64,000 nucleotides of DNA from Bacteroides sp. (GTDB lineage: Bacteria > Bacteroidota > Bacteroidia > Bacteroidales > Muribaculaceae). This document shows positions 40,512 through 50,906 of the stretch, one piece after another; positions within the stretch are counted from its first letter, which is position 1; each line of letters opens with the position of its first letter. The stretch spans positions 642,383-706,382 of the forward strand of contig JAMPBJ010000001.1 in the NCBI GenBank assembly GCA_023666835.1, written 5' to 3'. Under the pieces are notes generated by a model. The model did not search any database and was not told where the DNA came from. It saw nothing but the letters and a program-made list of their open reading frames with translations. The position numbers and the translations under genes were made by a program.

Positions 40512-42812
40512 TCAGAATGGATAGCCGATGGCCAGGTGCAGTGCCAGGGAGTCTTTGAATTTAGTCATGTTGTAGTAGCCTCGCTTGCCGGTATCGTAAG
40601 GGGCATGGATACCGATGCCGAGGTCGAGACGCACTACCATCATGCTGATGTCGACGCGCAGGCCTACGCCGGTGCCCAGCGCTATATCCTTGAAGAAGGT
40701 CGAGGCTTTGAGTTGGCCGCCCGGACGTTCGGGGTCGTTTTTGAGCAGCCAAACATTGCCGGAGTCAAGGAAGAGGGCGCCGTGGAGCACGCTGATGATC
40801 GGGAAGCGATACTCTACGTTGAACTCAAACTTAAACGTACCGGTCTGGTCGAAGTAGCCGTTAACCTGATCTTTGGGCACTCGGTAGCTGCCTGGACCGA
40901 TACTGCGCACGGTGAAGGCTCGTATGGAGTTGGCTCCGCCGACATAGAATTGTTCGCTGTAGGGCACTTGGGTCGAATTGCCATAGGCGTGGGCGGCGCC
41001 GACTGCTATGCGGCTCACGAGCCAGTTGTCGCCTTTCAACCTGCGGTTGTACACGAGCTGGGTCTGGGCTTTGACAAATTGCGAGAAGGGCGTGCCGAAA
41101 AGTTTCTTTTCGCCTTTCTTGCCACACAGCTCATAGACCGACCAGAATATGTTGCCGGCTTCCTGAACGGTGAACTGCCAGTTGAGGGAGTTGTTGCTGT
41201 CGAAGGCGCGGTCGTAGGTGTAGCTGAACGACATTTGCGGTATGAACTGGCTGCGGAAACTCTGGGCTATGGCGGGGTTGGCGTTCATGATCGAATCGAA
41301 TTCGGTCGTTGTGCGCATCAGATTGACGTAGGTCAGCTTGAAGAGTGTCAGCGAGTTGGTGACGTGGCGGGTGGCTCGCCAGTCGTAGACAAACGATGTG
41401 TTGAACTGGGCCATGTTGAAGTAGTGGGGGCGATTGAGCAGGTCGGCGCCAAGGGTGATTCGTGTCCAGTTAAGCTGCCTCCGGGTGCGGGGTATGAACC
41501 GCGGCGCCAGCAGACGGGGAAACGACAGCGATCCGTTGAGGCCCACTTCGTAGGAGTTGAACACGGAGTTGCGCCCGCGGCCTGTCTGCCATTCGTACGT
41601 GCCGAACAGGTCGACGCTCAGTTGCTCGCCGCCGCCGAATATGTTGTGGTTGGTCAGCTTCAAATCCACACCGGGGCCTATATAGCTGTTGGATTTGGAG
41701 GTGGCGTTGACTTCGATCGAGGCTTCGAGCGGTGCATCGAATTTGCAGTCGATCTCAACATTGAGGGTATGGTCGAGCGTAGTGTCGGGCACCACGTTGA
41801 TGTCTATGCCGTTGAATATACCCAGGCGCGAGAGATAGGTCTGGGTGCGGTTCATGTCGCGCACCGAGAAGGTCCTGCCGGTTCGGAATGTGATGCACTC
41901 GGGGATCAGTTCTTCGCGCAGTCGCGATGGTTTCCACTGTATGATTTCGCCGCGGTTGGTCATGATGGTGTCGGGGGTGCCGCCGCCTTGGTTGCGATGG
42001 ATGCGGGTCACGATATTGCCGGTGCGGTAGCTTGCCAGGAATGCCTGAGGGATGGATCGGTCTATGGTCAGTTTCAAAGCAATGGCTCCTTTGTTGATAG
42101 TGCTGTCGGCAAGATATTCGATATAATCGGGTTTAAAAAAGTAGTAGCCTTTGTTGCGAACGGCATTGGCTATGCGCACTCTGACGGCGCTGAGTGAGTC
42201 GATGCAATAGCGGGCACCTTTCTGCAGGTAATCGTTACGCATGGCCACAGAGTCGATCAGGTGGTTCAAGCGGCAGGTGTCGGGCAGAAGTATGATGGAA
42301 TCGATCGGATATTCCGGGCCGGTGGACACGTTGTAGAGTATCCGCGCTTTTTTCTTGTTTTTGCCCTGTATGAGCTCGTAGGATGCGTGTCCTTGAAAGT
42401 AGCCGTTGTCTTCAAGTATCTGGTTGATCATCTTCACTCTCACTTCGGGACGAACGTCGCTGATGAGCACAGGTTCGGCCACCAGTTTCTCATATATCCA
42501 GTGCTTGAATCCCGAGGGCGGATTGCTCCAGTTGTTGTAGACCCAGAGCCCGAGTGGAAATGGATAGCGCAAGTAGGGGGAGTAGAGCGAGTTGTTGGGC
42601 TTCACGTTGACGGCATCGAACACGTCGGAGCTTACGCCGGGGGCAGGCTTGATATCTTTCGAGGGGGTGGTGATGTCAATCTTTTTCACTCCGGTGTAGA
42701 GTATGTCGTCGGACCCCAGTCGGCGTGTGGTCGAGCATGATGAGGCTGCCAGTATCAAAAGTGCAGTGGCAACGGCTGTGACTGTCCGGGCGTATATGTG
42801 GGTGATGCTCAT
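40512..42812 (-). CDS. tamL: TamL-type outer-membrane lipoprotein (TamA/BamA family)
   Basis: A 766-residue lipoprotein with lipobox AASSC (Cys26). POTRA-like domains follow (residues 50-330, e.g. RVKMINQILEDNGYFQGHAS), then an Omp85 barrel that ends in LHLAIGYPF, a proper C-terminal aromatic beta signal. LFLDSGNVWLLKNDPE and YVGGANSIRAFTVRSIGPGS are hallmark Omp85 motifs. In Bacteroidetes the TamA homologue is a lipoprotein called TamL, paired with TamB for outer-membrane biogenesis. The tamB stop overlaps its start by four bases (42809-42812), so the pair is coupled. Length and arrangement are normal. Confidence 0.92.
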   Translation of the reverse strand: MSITHIYARTVTAVATALLILAASSCSTTRRLGSDDILYTGVKKIDITTPSKDIKPAPGVSSDVFDAVNVKPNNSLYSPYLRYPFPLGLWVYNNWSNPPSGFKHWIYEKLVAEPVLISDVRPEVRVKMINQILEDNGYFQGHASYELIQGKNKKKARILYNVSTGPEYPIDSIILLPDTCRLNHLIDSVAMRNDYLQKGARYCIDSLSAVRVRIANAVRNKGYYFFKPDYIEYLADSTINKGAIALKLTIDRSIPQAFLASYRTGNIVTRIHRNQGGGTPDTIMTNRGEIIQWKPSRLREELIPECITFRTGRTFSVRDMNRTQTYLSRLGIFNGIDINVVPDTTLDHTLNVEIDCKFDAPLEASIEVNATSKSNSYIGPGVDLKLTNHNIFGGGEQLSVDLFGTYEWQTGRGRNSVFNSYEVGLNGSLSFPRLLAPRFIPRTRRQLNWTRITLGADLLNRPHYFNMAQFNTSFVYDWRATRHVTNSLTLFKLTYVNLMRTTTEFDSIMNANPAIAQSFRSQFIPQMSFSYTYDRAFDSNNSLNWQFTVQEAGNIFWSVYELCGKKGEKKLFGTPFSQFVKAQTQLVYNRRLKGDNWLVSRIAVGAAHAYGNSTQVPYSEQFYVGGANSIRAFTVRSIGPGSYRVPKDQVNGYFDQTGTFKFEFNVEYRFPIISVLHGALFLDSGNVWLLKNDPERPGGQLKASTFFKDIALGTGVGLRVDISMMVVRLDLGIGIHAPYDTGKRGYYNMTKFKDSLALHLAIGYPF

Positions 42813-45800
42813 TTTTTCTTGTCTTCTTGTTCTACGGTTGTGTCTTTCGATCTGGAGGCGGGGGCAAATCGGAATATGTCGCGCAATGAATTGAGTTTGC
42901 GCTTCAGTACGAAGCCCACACCGGTCTGAGTAACCTCGCCCTCGAGTATGCTTTCGTAGCCCACGTGGCGGAACAGGCGCACATACATCGAACCGCTGCG
43001 GTTGAGCATATATTCGAAGGATATGTCGTTGATGAGATTCTCGGAGAAGTTTTCGTCGGCGTCAGCATCGGTCGAATAGTTACCGCCGATCACGATCTTG
43101 AACCGGTCGTTGAACAGCGATTTCGACACCTGATAACTGTAGCTCGTCGTGGTCGAGGTCGATCCGTCGGTGGTCTTGTCGTACTGGTCGATGCCGAATG
43201 ATATGTCGACGCCTTTGATGTTGTTGGCTGCCCATGAGTTGACCTGCGACTCGAGGAACGAGAAGAGCGGATTGCCTGAAAGATTGGCACTTGCTTTCGT
43301 GCCGGGACCGGTGTAGGTGTTGTAGAGCAACAGGTTCATCGCCTGGTTGGCACGTTGTTCGGGACTCATCGACGACAGTTCGTTTTCGATCGTGATGTCG
43401 TCGTTAGTCGACAGGTCGAAGGCCACGTCAAGATTCTGAAGTGTGTTGGTCACCGATAGAAGCACGTCGAAGTTGATAAGTCGTGAGTTCTGCCCTTCTT
43501 GTGTGACGTTGGCTTTCAGCTTGTCGACCGCTTTGATATATAGCGTCGGATTCATTATGTCGCCGGTAAAGGTCACATAGCATCCTTCCTGGAACTTGAA
43601 GTTCTTTTCCGACATAAACGGCGGAGTGTAGCGCACGAATCCGTCGGTGATGTTCAGTCGTCCGGTCAGTCGTCCTTCGGAGCTCATGGGTGTCTGCGTG
43701 TAGGTCAGATTGCCGTTGGCATTGATCGATGCTTTGTTCTTGCCGTCGGTCGACAGGTCAACGTTGATGGTTGATCCGGTCGATATTGTCAGATTTGCAG
43801 TGATGTTCATGGCCATGCTGCTGTTGACGATCGAATCGGCTTCGGCCACTTGCGCTGTGTCGGAGAACTGGACAAAGCGCACCATGTCGTTTTTGCTTTG
43901 CGTGGTCAGAGTTGACTGGGCGTCCTGCACAACATACGTCACATTCGTTCCGGAAAGTATGTCGACGGATGCATCGACATCGATATACTGCATGTTGCCT
44001 TTCACCATGGCGTCAAGATCGACAAATGCTTTGCCATAGACGCTCGCTCCGTGGGGTCGGCTGCTGTTGACAAGCTGCATGTCGCGTGCTGTCAACTGCA
44101 GGTCAAGGCCAATGTTAGTGAGTTTGCGGGCATCGACCGTGCCGTTGATGTGCAAGTCGTTGCCGTTGAGCCCGGCTATGCTGAAGTTGTTGAAACGCAC
44201 GATGTTGCTGTCGACTGGCACTTTCTCCTCGCTGAAGGCATATGAGGCTCCGGTCATACCGAGCGTCACTGCCGTGGAGTCGAAGTCGATATAGCCGTTG
44301 AATATCGGATTGGCCGGATCGCCGGTGATATCCATCTTGCCGTTGAGCATGCCGGAAAGTTGAGCCACGTCTTTGGGCAGGAATGGGTTGACCACCCGTA
44401 GCGGGAAGTGGATCATGGAGAAGTCGAGCAGGAATGGATGCACGGCTGTCGAGTCGTTGAGGTTGCCTGTGGCGGTCATCACTTTCACTCCGTCGACCAT
44501 TAGTCCGATGTCGGCTCGCAGTGCCTTCGATCGCGGATCGTTGGCCACGTCGAGATCGAGGTCGAATGTGCCCACGCGTTCGCGGCCATAATATAGGTTG
44601 TTGACCGATGCGGTTCCTTTTCCGGTGATCTGGTCTTTGTCAAGACGGAATCGCAGGTCGGCATTGACAGCTCCCTTGATTGGAGGTGCGAATGGGCTGA
44701 TCGAAAGCCATTCCGATAGAAGTATGTTGTTGAGTTTGACTATGATGTCTTCCTGATTGTCTGCCGAACTGTCGGCCGGATGCTCGGTGTAGACGTGCAG
44801 ACTGCTGCTGTCCGACGAAAGCTTTAGGTTGGCGTCGAAATGCTTCGTGTCAAAACCGTAGACCACATAGTTGTCGTCGTTCAAAGTCCATTTCTTGTAG
44901 GCGATTGTCGGTCGTTGTGGTACGAATTTCACCATCACCGTCGAGTCCGACATCGTAGCGTTCACACCGATGTTAAAGCCGTTTTCGCCCTTTATGTTGG
45001 CTTGTTTGGCAAAAGCCGAAAGTTTGTCGGCCGACACATATCCGCTCAGATCTATGTGAGCGAAGTCATCCATCGTGCCGGGCTGGTTTTCCACTGCAAT
45101 GTTATAGAGCAGATAGCGACCTTTCTGCTGCATGTCGATGTTGATGCTGTCGAGCCGCGTCGATCCGGTCACGAAGCCGGTGACGTTTCCTTTCATCGAT
45201 ATGAGCGAATCGTTGAGCAGACACAGGTCAGCACTCTTGAAGGAGATGTCGGATGATTCCGAGAGATAGCGGGTCAACGCATTGTCGTGGCCGGTATTCA
45301 ATTCAATGTCGAGTTGGGGGAGCGCTTGTTGCAGCGCCACCACATCCACATTCTTGCGGTCGATGAAGGTCTGCACCAGTGCACCGGCTCCGTCAATTTT
45401 TTTCAGCAGAGTGTCGAGACTGCAATATGCCTTTGCATCGAGATGGAAGTCGCCGGTTGTGGCGTGGGCCTCGACAAGCGAATCGGTCGTCAGTAACCGG
45501 GCGGTGGCTTCGGCCACATTGATCCGGTCTTCACCCATGATCCAGTCGAGATTGTTGATCGACAGCTCCGCATCGATATTGCCGTTGCGCGGATTGAAGT
45601 TGCCGGAGGTATATATTTCCGCTCCACCGTTCATCTCTTCTTTCGACAGTCCGAGATCTTTGAGATCGAGCGAACGCACATCGCCCGAAAGATCCCAGTC
45701 GTAGCCCGACGGAGTGAGCCATGCAGTGATGTCAGCATCCATGTCGGCCATGGTGTTGTCCGAATTGATGTGTCCGGTCAGACGGCATGTGTCAAGTTGG

Positions 45801-47608
45801 GCTTTAAGCGATATGTTGTCGAGCGACTGACCGTTGATCGACAGATGGGCCAGGTCGATGTCGGCATCGATGGCTGTCGACCGGCGTGTCGGGTCGTAGC
45901 CGTGTCCCTTAACTTTGGCTGTGGCTGTCAGATTTGAAATACCCAGACCGGGCACGAACCGCTGTATGGGAAACCGGTGTGCGTCAAGATTCAGGTCGTA
46001 GCCTTGTGCCCGCTGGTTCCATTTTGCTTTCAATGCCATCTTGCCGCCTTCCGATGCCACATCGACATTTCCGTCGATAAGTCCGGGATTGTAGTTAACG
46101 CTGCCGTTGATTTTCATCGGCGGAATGTTGATGGTGCGGGATGTGGCGGCATCGAGGAATTTTGCTTTCAGAAATTCGGCATTGCGGATATCGCCATCGA
46201 TGTTCACGCGCCCGCTCATGCGGTTGAAATCGGTGGGATTGTCGATATGTCCGTCGGCGCCCACACTCAGGTAGCCGGGAAGGCTGACTTTGAGTTTGTC
46301 GATATTCATCGATCCCATTGTGCCGTTGATGTCGGCCGTCAGTTGTATGTTTTCTCTCGATGGTATTCCTTTCATCATGGCCGAAAGCGACGGCATGGCT
46401 TTATACACGTCGCTGAGATTGACCGATCCGTTGGCGTTGAGCATCAATGGCAGCGATGGGTCTTTCATCATATCGCCCATACCGAGCATGGCCGAAAGCG
46501 ACAGTTGCGACCCACCTATGCTGACGATGAAATCGTCGGCTGTCATGCGGGTTGAATCCATGGCAAAGGTTCCTGATCCGGATATGCTGAGTCCGCACCG
46601 TTCGGTGGCCTGCAACTGCTTGAGAGGCACTCTGATCGATGTGCCGCAATTGTAAAACGAGTCAACTGAGATCTTGATGTCGCTTACCTGAAGATAATTC
46701 ATGTCGGGCCCGGGTTGCGGCACGGCTCCGGCGGTGGCGTATAAAGCCTTTTGCCCGGTCAAATTGATCGACCCGGCATTGATGACCCAGGGTGTCGACG
46801 ACGTTTCGGCAACGGCGGTGGTATCAGCTGCTTTGGGCGAATGGTAGTTGGCCAGAAATTCTGGTGATGGAGTCAGATAAGTCGCGTCAATGGAATCGAT
46901 ATCGAGGCTGCCCACATTGATTGTATTGACTGCTTTGCTTCCCATGTCGAGGACACCGTTGGTCAGTCGTGCCGATCCGATGAACACGTTGAGCGAATCG
47001 ATCGTGGGCAGCATTTTCATTTTGAACCTTACCCGGCGCATCTCTATCTGCGGTGCATTGATCAGCATCGGCTTGGATGCCGTGGTGTCCGGCTCAGTTG
47101 TCGTAACAGTGTCTTTGAGTATGAGCGTGATGTCGGCGCCATCGAGAAGCGTCGGACCGACATCGATACGTTTCATGTCGAAACCGAGATCGGTGGATTT
47201 GGTCGAAAAATGTTCGATGGCCGCCGTCAGATATATGGCAGAGTCGGCGTTGTTCAGACGGTAGAAGGCATCCTCCAGATCAGCTCCTGTCACATCAATC
47301 TGTCCTTTGAAGAGTGGCAGCAAACGCACATCGACATCTGCTGTACGGGCCGAAAGAAGCGTGTCGCCTTGCTGTATTGCTGAAAGATTGTCGAGGCTCA
47401 GTCGGAGGGGAAATTTCAGTCGCAGCCGATCGAGCGAAATCTCCATGCCGGTGGAGCGTGACAATTCTTTTACGGCAATGTTTTTTGCAAAATCCTGAAC
47501 GAAAGGAATGTAAAGAAGAGCGGGCGCGATGAGCACAAGCACTATCAGCGACAGTATAGTCCAAATGGCGCATTTCTTGACAATATGCAGGGCTCGCTTG
47601 GTTTTCAC
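42809..47608 (-). CDS. tamB: TamB-family translocation/assembly protein (DUF490)
   Basis: A 1599-residue protein with one N-terminal membrane segment (about residues 13-34, IWTILSLIVLVLIAPALLYI) followed by an AsmA-like start (KELSRSTGMEISLDRLRLKF) and a long beta-rich body; the C-terminal 450 residues, from about AYKKWTLNDD through VTYTQ-like strands to FNERFKIVIGGNY-type text, form the DUF490 domain. TamB is a bridge between inner and outer membrane, thought to carry phospholipid. It precedes tamL with a four-base overlap. No promoter was recognised in the 111 bases before it, so it may be read together with lptD. Confidence 0.93.
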   Translation of the reverse strand: MKTKRALHIVKKCAIWTILSLIVLVLIAPALLYIPFVQDFAKNIAVKELSRSTGMEISLDRLRLKFPLRLSLDNLSAIQQGDTLLSARTADVDVRLLPLFKGQIDVTGADLEDAFYRLNNADSAIYLTAAIEHFSTKSTDLGFDMKRIDVGPTLLDGADITLILKDTVTTTEPDTTASKPMLINAPQIEMRRVRFKMKMLPTIDSLNVFIGSARLTNGVLDMGSKAVNTINVGSLDIDSIDATYLTPSPEFLANYHSPKAADTTAVAETSSTPWVINAGSINLTGQKALYATAGAVPQPGPDMNYLQVSDIKISVDSFYNCGTSIRVPLKQLQATERCGLSISGSGTFAMDSTRMTADDFIVSIGGSQLSLSAMLGMGDMMKDPSLPLMLNANGSVNLSDVYKAMPSLSAMMKGIPSRENIQLTADINGTMGSMNIDKLKVSLPGYLSVGADGHIDNPTDFNRMSGRVNIDGDIRNAEFLKAKFLDAATSRTINIPPMKINGSVNYNPGLIDGNVDVASEGGKMALKAKWNQRAQGYDLNLDAHRFPIQRFVPGLGISNLTATAKVKGHGYDPTRRSTAIDADIDLAHLSINGQSLDNISLKAQLDTCRLTGHINSDNTMADMDADITAWLTPSGYDWDLSGDVRSLDLKDLGLSKEEMNGGAEIYTSGNFNPRNGNIDAELSINNLDWIMGEDRINVAEATARLLTTDSLVEAHATTGDFHLDAKAYCSLDTLLKKIDGAGALVQTFIDRKNVDVVALQQALPQLDIELNTGHDNALTRYLSESSDISFKSADLCLLNDSLISMKGNVTGFVTGSTRLDSINIDMQQKGRYLLYNIAVENQPGTMDDFAHIDLSGYVSADKLSAFAKQANIKGENGFNIGVNATMSDSTVMVKFVPQRPTIAYKKWTLNDDNYVVYGFDTKHFDANLKLSSDSSSLHVYTEHPADSSADNQEDIIVKLNNILLSEWLSISPFAPPIKGAVNADLRFRLDKDQITGKGTASVNNLYYGRERVGTFDLDLDVANDPRSKALRADIGLMVDGVKVMTATGNLNDSTAVHPFLLDFSMIHFPLRVVNPFLPKDVAQLSGMLNGKMDITGDPANPIFNGYIDFDSTAVTLGMTGASYAFSEEKVPVDSNIVRFNNFSIAGLNGNDLHINGTVDARKLTNIGLDLQLTARDMQLVNSSRPHGASVYGKAFVDLDAMVKGNMQYIDVDASVDILSGTNVTYVVQDAQSTLTTQSKNDMVRFVQFSDTAQVAEADSIVNSSMAMNITANLTISTGSTINVDLSTDGKNKASINANGNLTYTQTPMSSEGRLTGRLNITDGFVRYTPPFMSEKNFKFQEGCYVTFTGDIMNPTLYIKAVDKLKANVTQEGQNSRLINFDVLLSVTNTLQNLDVAFDLSTNDDITIENELSSMSPEQRANQAMNLLLYNTYTGPGTKASANLSGNPLFSFLESQVNSWAANNIKGVDISFGIDQYDKTTDGSTSTTTSYSYQVSKSLFNDRFKIVIGGNYSTDADADENFSENLINDISFEYMLNRSGSMYVRLFRHVGYESILEGEVTQTGVGFVLKRKLNSLRDIFRFAPASRSKDTTVEQEDKKK

Positions 47609-47719
47609 GGTTGTGGGTGAATGGACAAGGTGATGAATTTTGGTTGTTACGTCTATTCAACGCGAATCGTGTGGAATTTGTTCGCCCACGGTTATCCGTA
47701 GCCGATTGTCCTGAAACGA

Positions 47720-50638
47720 TCAATACCACTGGACTCCGTTGGAGTATGACGAGCGCTTGTCGTATTTGAGGTCGGACAACATGGAGGAGTTGACCGAAAT
47801 ATGGAAGTTGTATGATTTGTAAGGTCCGACCGGTACGAAGCTGGCCGTCATGGTGAAGCAGTGGAGGTCGCGGGAGATGTTGCAGTTCATGTAGGCCAGC
47901 TTGTGGGTGTCGAAGTTGTAGCTGGCAGTGAAGCTGAAGTTCCAGTTTTTGGTTGGGCGGATATTGCCCGACAGACTAAGGTTTTGGGTAATCTTGCCGT
48001 CGTATTCCATCTTGGCCTTGTTGAAGGCTCCGTAGCCGTAGTTGACGGAGTAGTTCACTGTCAGGCTCCATGGCACTGTCCACTTCATGTAGCCGTCGGC
48101 ATCAAATTCCATATCGCCTTCCTGGGCGTCGTTGGTGGCATCCTGCCGCCGTCGGGCGGCTGCAGCGCCTGAGTTGTCGGGCTTTTTGTCGGCTTCGTCT
48201 TCGTTTTTCTTTTTGCGCTTGAACGTGTCGTTGTTGAACGTGTAGCTGAACGAGGTTCCGGTGCTCGACAGACGCCCGAGACCTTTGCCGGCTTTCCATC
48301 GCGGAATGTTGACGCGCACTGGATTGCCTGCCGAGTTGAGCTGGTAGGTATATACATCCCACACGGCCGACAGGTTGAGGTTGAAGTTCTTGACCAGTCG
48401 GAGCATGATGGACGTGTTGATGTTACTCCAGTTGAGGGAGTCGGCGGCGAAGTTGTAGCTTTGAGAAACGGTGAAGTTTTCGATGAGCGAAATTTTCTTT
48501 TCGCCGATGCTGTCGTTGTCGGTCTTGACTTTCATCTCCAGATTGTTGGCCAGAGAGAAATTGACCATACCGGTCTTGCCTTCACCCGGTACACCGAACA
48601 GACTGTTGGGGAACAGTGAGAATTTACGTGTGGCGGTCTCGCCGTTGGCGAGCTGGTACTGATAGGAACCGTAGTAGCCGAAGAATGGCGAGCTGAAGTC
48701 GGGCGATCCGCTGAACGACACTGTGGGGGTGATGACGTGGCGGATCATCTGCACTTTGTCGCCGAACATTTTAAGCGGTTTGTAGAAACCGTAGATCTTA
48801 GTGTCAAGTGAAACAGATGCGTTGAAGTCCCACACGTTGTAAAAACTGTAGGTGGTGTCGCAAACTTCGGCAGCGGCATTCGGATCCCACTGGCGGCGCA
48901 CTTTTGTTGTGTACATGCGGTCGGTGAGATTGATGCTCGGTGTGATGTTGAAGTATTTAAAAAGATTGAAGGTGGCCGAAATAGGGATCGAGTGACGCAT
49001 GCCGTTGCGCCAGTCTTTGATCAGGCTTTTCTTGAAGAATTCATTTTGTTTGGCGGTCAGCGAGTTGTTGAACTGGCCGGAATATGACAGACGGATTTTT
49101 TCATACCATTTTTCAGCACCCACGGCGTGTTTGCGCTTGAACGGGTAGACCTGCGACATGGTGATGGTGATGTTGGGAAACGAAACGGCCAGTGTGGAGT
49201 CCTGGCTTCGCTGGGCGATGCTGGCTGTTCCGGAGAATGACCATTTGGAGCCGGGCGGACGATAGGTGAAGTTGACGCTCGAGCTCTTGGTGTTTTCAGT
49301 GAATGAGTTGGAGTAGTAGCTGTTCAGGTCGTTGCGCGAGTATCCGGATGTGGTGAAGTTGACCGACGCCGAGAAATTGAAAATCGGGTTGGCCTTGGCG
49401 TCCTGGGTGTGGTTCCACAGCACCTGGAAGTTGGTTTGCTTCGAATAGTCGGGCAGCCCCTTGTCACCGAGAATGGTTTTCAGGAACGAAATGTTGAAGT
49501 TGCCCGAATATTTGTAGCGTTTGACGTATTGCGAGCGTGCTTGCAGACCCCAGGATCCTTTGGTATAGATTTCGCCGGTCAATGCCAGGTCGATGTTGTC
49601 GTTGATCGCAAAATAATAACCGCCGTCGCGCAGATAAAAGCCTCGGTTGTAGTCGTCGCCGAACGAAGGGAATATGACGCCCGACGAGTAGCGTTCGGAG
49701 AACGGGAAATAGCCGAACGGCACGGCCAGAGGAAGCGGCAGTCCTTCAAGCACGAGGTAGGCCGGGCCTGTGACGATATCCTTTTTCGGGCGCACTTTGG
49801 CTTTGGTCAGGCGGAATCCGAAGTGGGGATGGTCGTGGTTGTCGCAGGTGGTATAGAAACCGTTCTGCACGTAGAAGATGTTGTCGCCAACTTTTTTCGA
49901 CAATCCGCCGGTGAGATATCCTTCGCCCTGTTCGGTGATGACATCGGTGATAAAGCCCTTTTCGGTCTTGAAATTATAGCGCATGGTGTTTGACTCGTAG
50001 GTGGTGCCTTTGTCGGTGAACACCGGGGTGCCTGTGGCTTTACCAATAGAGTCGGGCACGCCGACGGCATATACCGTCGAACTGTCCATGTTGAGTTCGA
50101 TCCGTGCAGCTTCGAGGCCGATGTCGCCATACTTCACTTTACCGTCGCCATAGATATAGACGTCGCTCTGACCGATCAGTACCATCGAGTCCTGGGCGGT
50201 GATGTCGACCACATTGTCGAGGTCGGTTTTTACGCGTGAAATTCTTGGGCCGGATGGCTTGACGGCTGTAGTGTCCTCATTGAGGCGGCGACGGCGCAAC
50301 GAACTGTAGGCCGAATCGCTGACCGAGGAAGCGACCCGACGTGATGCCAGTGGTGAGGCTATGGCAATGGTGGAATCAGGGACAGATGATGTGTCGGTGG
50401 GAATTATGATGTCGTTGCCACGGGTTGGACGGCGCACTGGCCGATTGTGGCGTGAAGAATAGGATCCGCCGACGGGGCGTGATACGTTGCCACCTATCGA
50501 TGACGCCGCAACAGAGTCGGCCGGCTGCTGAAGGGTAGGCCCCGTGCTGCCGGTTGTTGACGAATTGTGCGATGCCATCGCCGTGATCGCCATGATCAGA
50601 ATCAAGGCGGATATAATATATTGATGAGTATTCCTCAA
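47720..50638 (-). CDS. lptD: LptD-like LPS-assembly outer-membrane protein
   Basis: A large outer-membrane barrel protein. The OstA/LptA-like jelly-roll stands at about residues 150-290 (DSMVLIGQSDVYIYGDGKVK; GYLTGGLSKKVGDNIFYVQN), then a barrel of about 600 residues ending SSYSNGVQWY. LptD inserts lipopolysaccharide into the outer leaflet. An ATG at 50686 would give 988 residues, but a -7 element TATCTTTG sits at 50679-50672, inside that extension, so I prefer the TTG at 50638 (972 residues), which begins right at a hydrophobic signal sequence (NTHQYIISALILIMAITAMA). The region after the signal is Ser/Thr/Pro-rich. Divergent from ilvE. Confidence 0.88.
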   Translation of the reverse strand: MRNTHQYIISALILIMAITAMASHNSSTTGSTGPTLQQPADSVAASSIGGNVSRPVGGSYSSRHNRPVRRPTRGNDIIIPTDTSSVPDSTIAIASPLASRRVASSVSDSAYSSLRRRRLNEDTTAVKPSGPRISRVKTDLDNVVDITAQDSMVLIGQSDVYIYGDGKVKYGDIGLEAARIELNMDSSTVYAVGVPDSIGKATGTPVFTDKGTTYESNTMRYNFKTEKGFITDVITEQGEGYLTGGLSKKVGDNIFYVQNGFYTTCDNHDHPHFGFRLTKAKVRPKKDIVTGPAYLVLEGLPLPLAVPFGYFPFSERYSSGVIFPSFGDDYNRGFYLRDGGYYFAINDNIDLALTGEIYTKGSWGLQARSQYVKRYKYSGNFNISFLKTILGDKGLPDYSKQTNFQVLWNHTQDAKANPIFNFSASVNFTTSGYSRNDLNSYYSNSFTENTKSSSVNFTYRPPGSKWSFSGTASIAQRSQDSTLAVSFPNITITMSQVYPFKRKHAVGAEKWYEKIRLSYSGQFNNSLTAKQNEFFKKSLIKDWRNGMRHSIPISATFNLFKYFNITPSINLTDRMYTTKVRRQWDPNAAAEVCDTTYSFYNVWDFNASVSLDTKIYGFYKPLKMFGDKVQMIRHVITPTVSFSGSPDFSSPFFGYYGSYQYQLANGETATRKFSLFPNSLFGVPGEGKTGMVNFSLANNLEMKVKTDNDSIGEKKISLIENFTVSQSYNFAADSLNWSNINTSIMLRLVKNFNLNLSAVWDVYTYQLNSAGNPVRVNIPRWKAGKGLGRLSSTGTSFSYTFNNDTFKRKKKNEDEADKKPDNSGAAAARRRQDATNDAQEGDMEFDADGYMKWTVPWSLTVNYSVNYGYGAFNKAKMEYDGKITQNLSLSGNIRPTKNWNFSFTASYNFDTHKLAYMNCNISRDLHCFTMTASFVPVGPYKSYNFHISVNSSMLSDLKYDKRSSYSNGVQWY

Positions 50639-50671
50639 GAGTGATTCGGTTGGTTCGAACTTTTCCGATTG

Positions 50672-50703
50672 CAAAGATAGCACCATTCCTCCGAATTATA
50701 CAA
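50672..50703 (-). promoter_or_regulatory. Promoter of lptD
   Basis: On the minus strand GTTG (50704-50701) is followed after 21 bases by TATCTTTG (50679-50672), an exact -7 match. Transcription would begin near 50665, downstream of the ATG at 50686. Confidence 0.6.
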
Positions 50704-50871
50704 CGAATAATGTGAAATTGTGGTGCCATAGCTTCAAAATATGTTAAGAGGGCGCTAATCTTTAAGGGAGAAATGGCTTATACGATTTATAAGATCTACA
50801 TGATGTATAATAGGAATTGCTCAGAGAATAAAAATTTGTGCATTATTAAACATGCTTTTGGAAAGAATTGT

Positions 50872-50879
50872 TATTTTTG
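50872..50879 (+). promoter_or_regulatory. -7 element of ilvE
   Basis: TATTTTTG matches TAnnTTTG and lies 27 bases before the ilvE ATG. No TTTG was found at the right distance upstream, so only the -7 half is supported. Confidence 0.5.
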
Positions 50880-50906
50880 CACAAAACTTCATAACAAAAC
50901 ATTGAA

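Noticed and set aside
40458..42197. 579-codon plus-strand frame preceded by TATCTTTG at 40466-40473
   Set aside because: It is antisense to tamL, its translation is Val/Gly/Ala-rich shadow sequence without any family motif, the -33 match is 24 bases away, and the -7 box lies after the proposed start.
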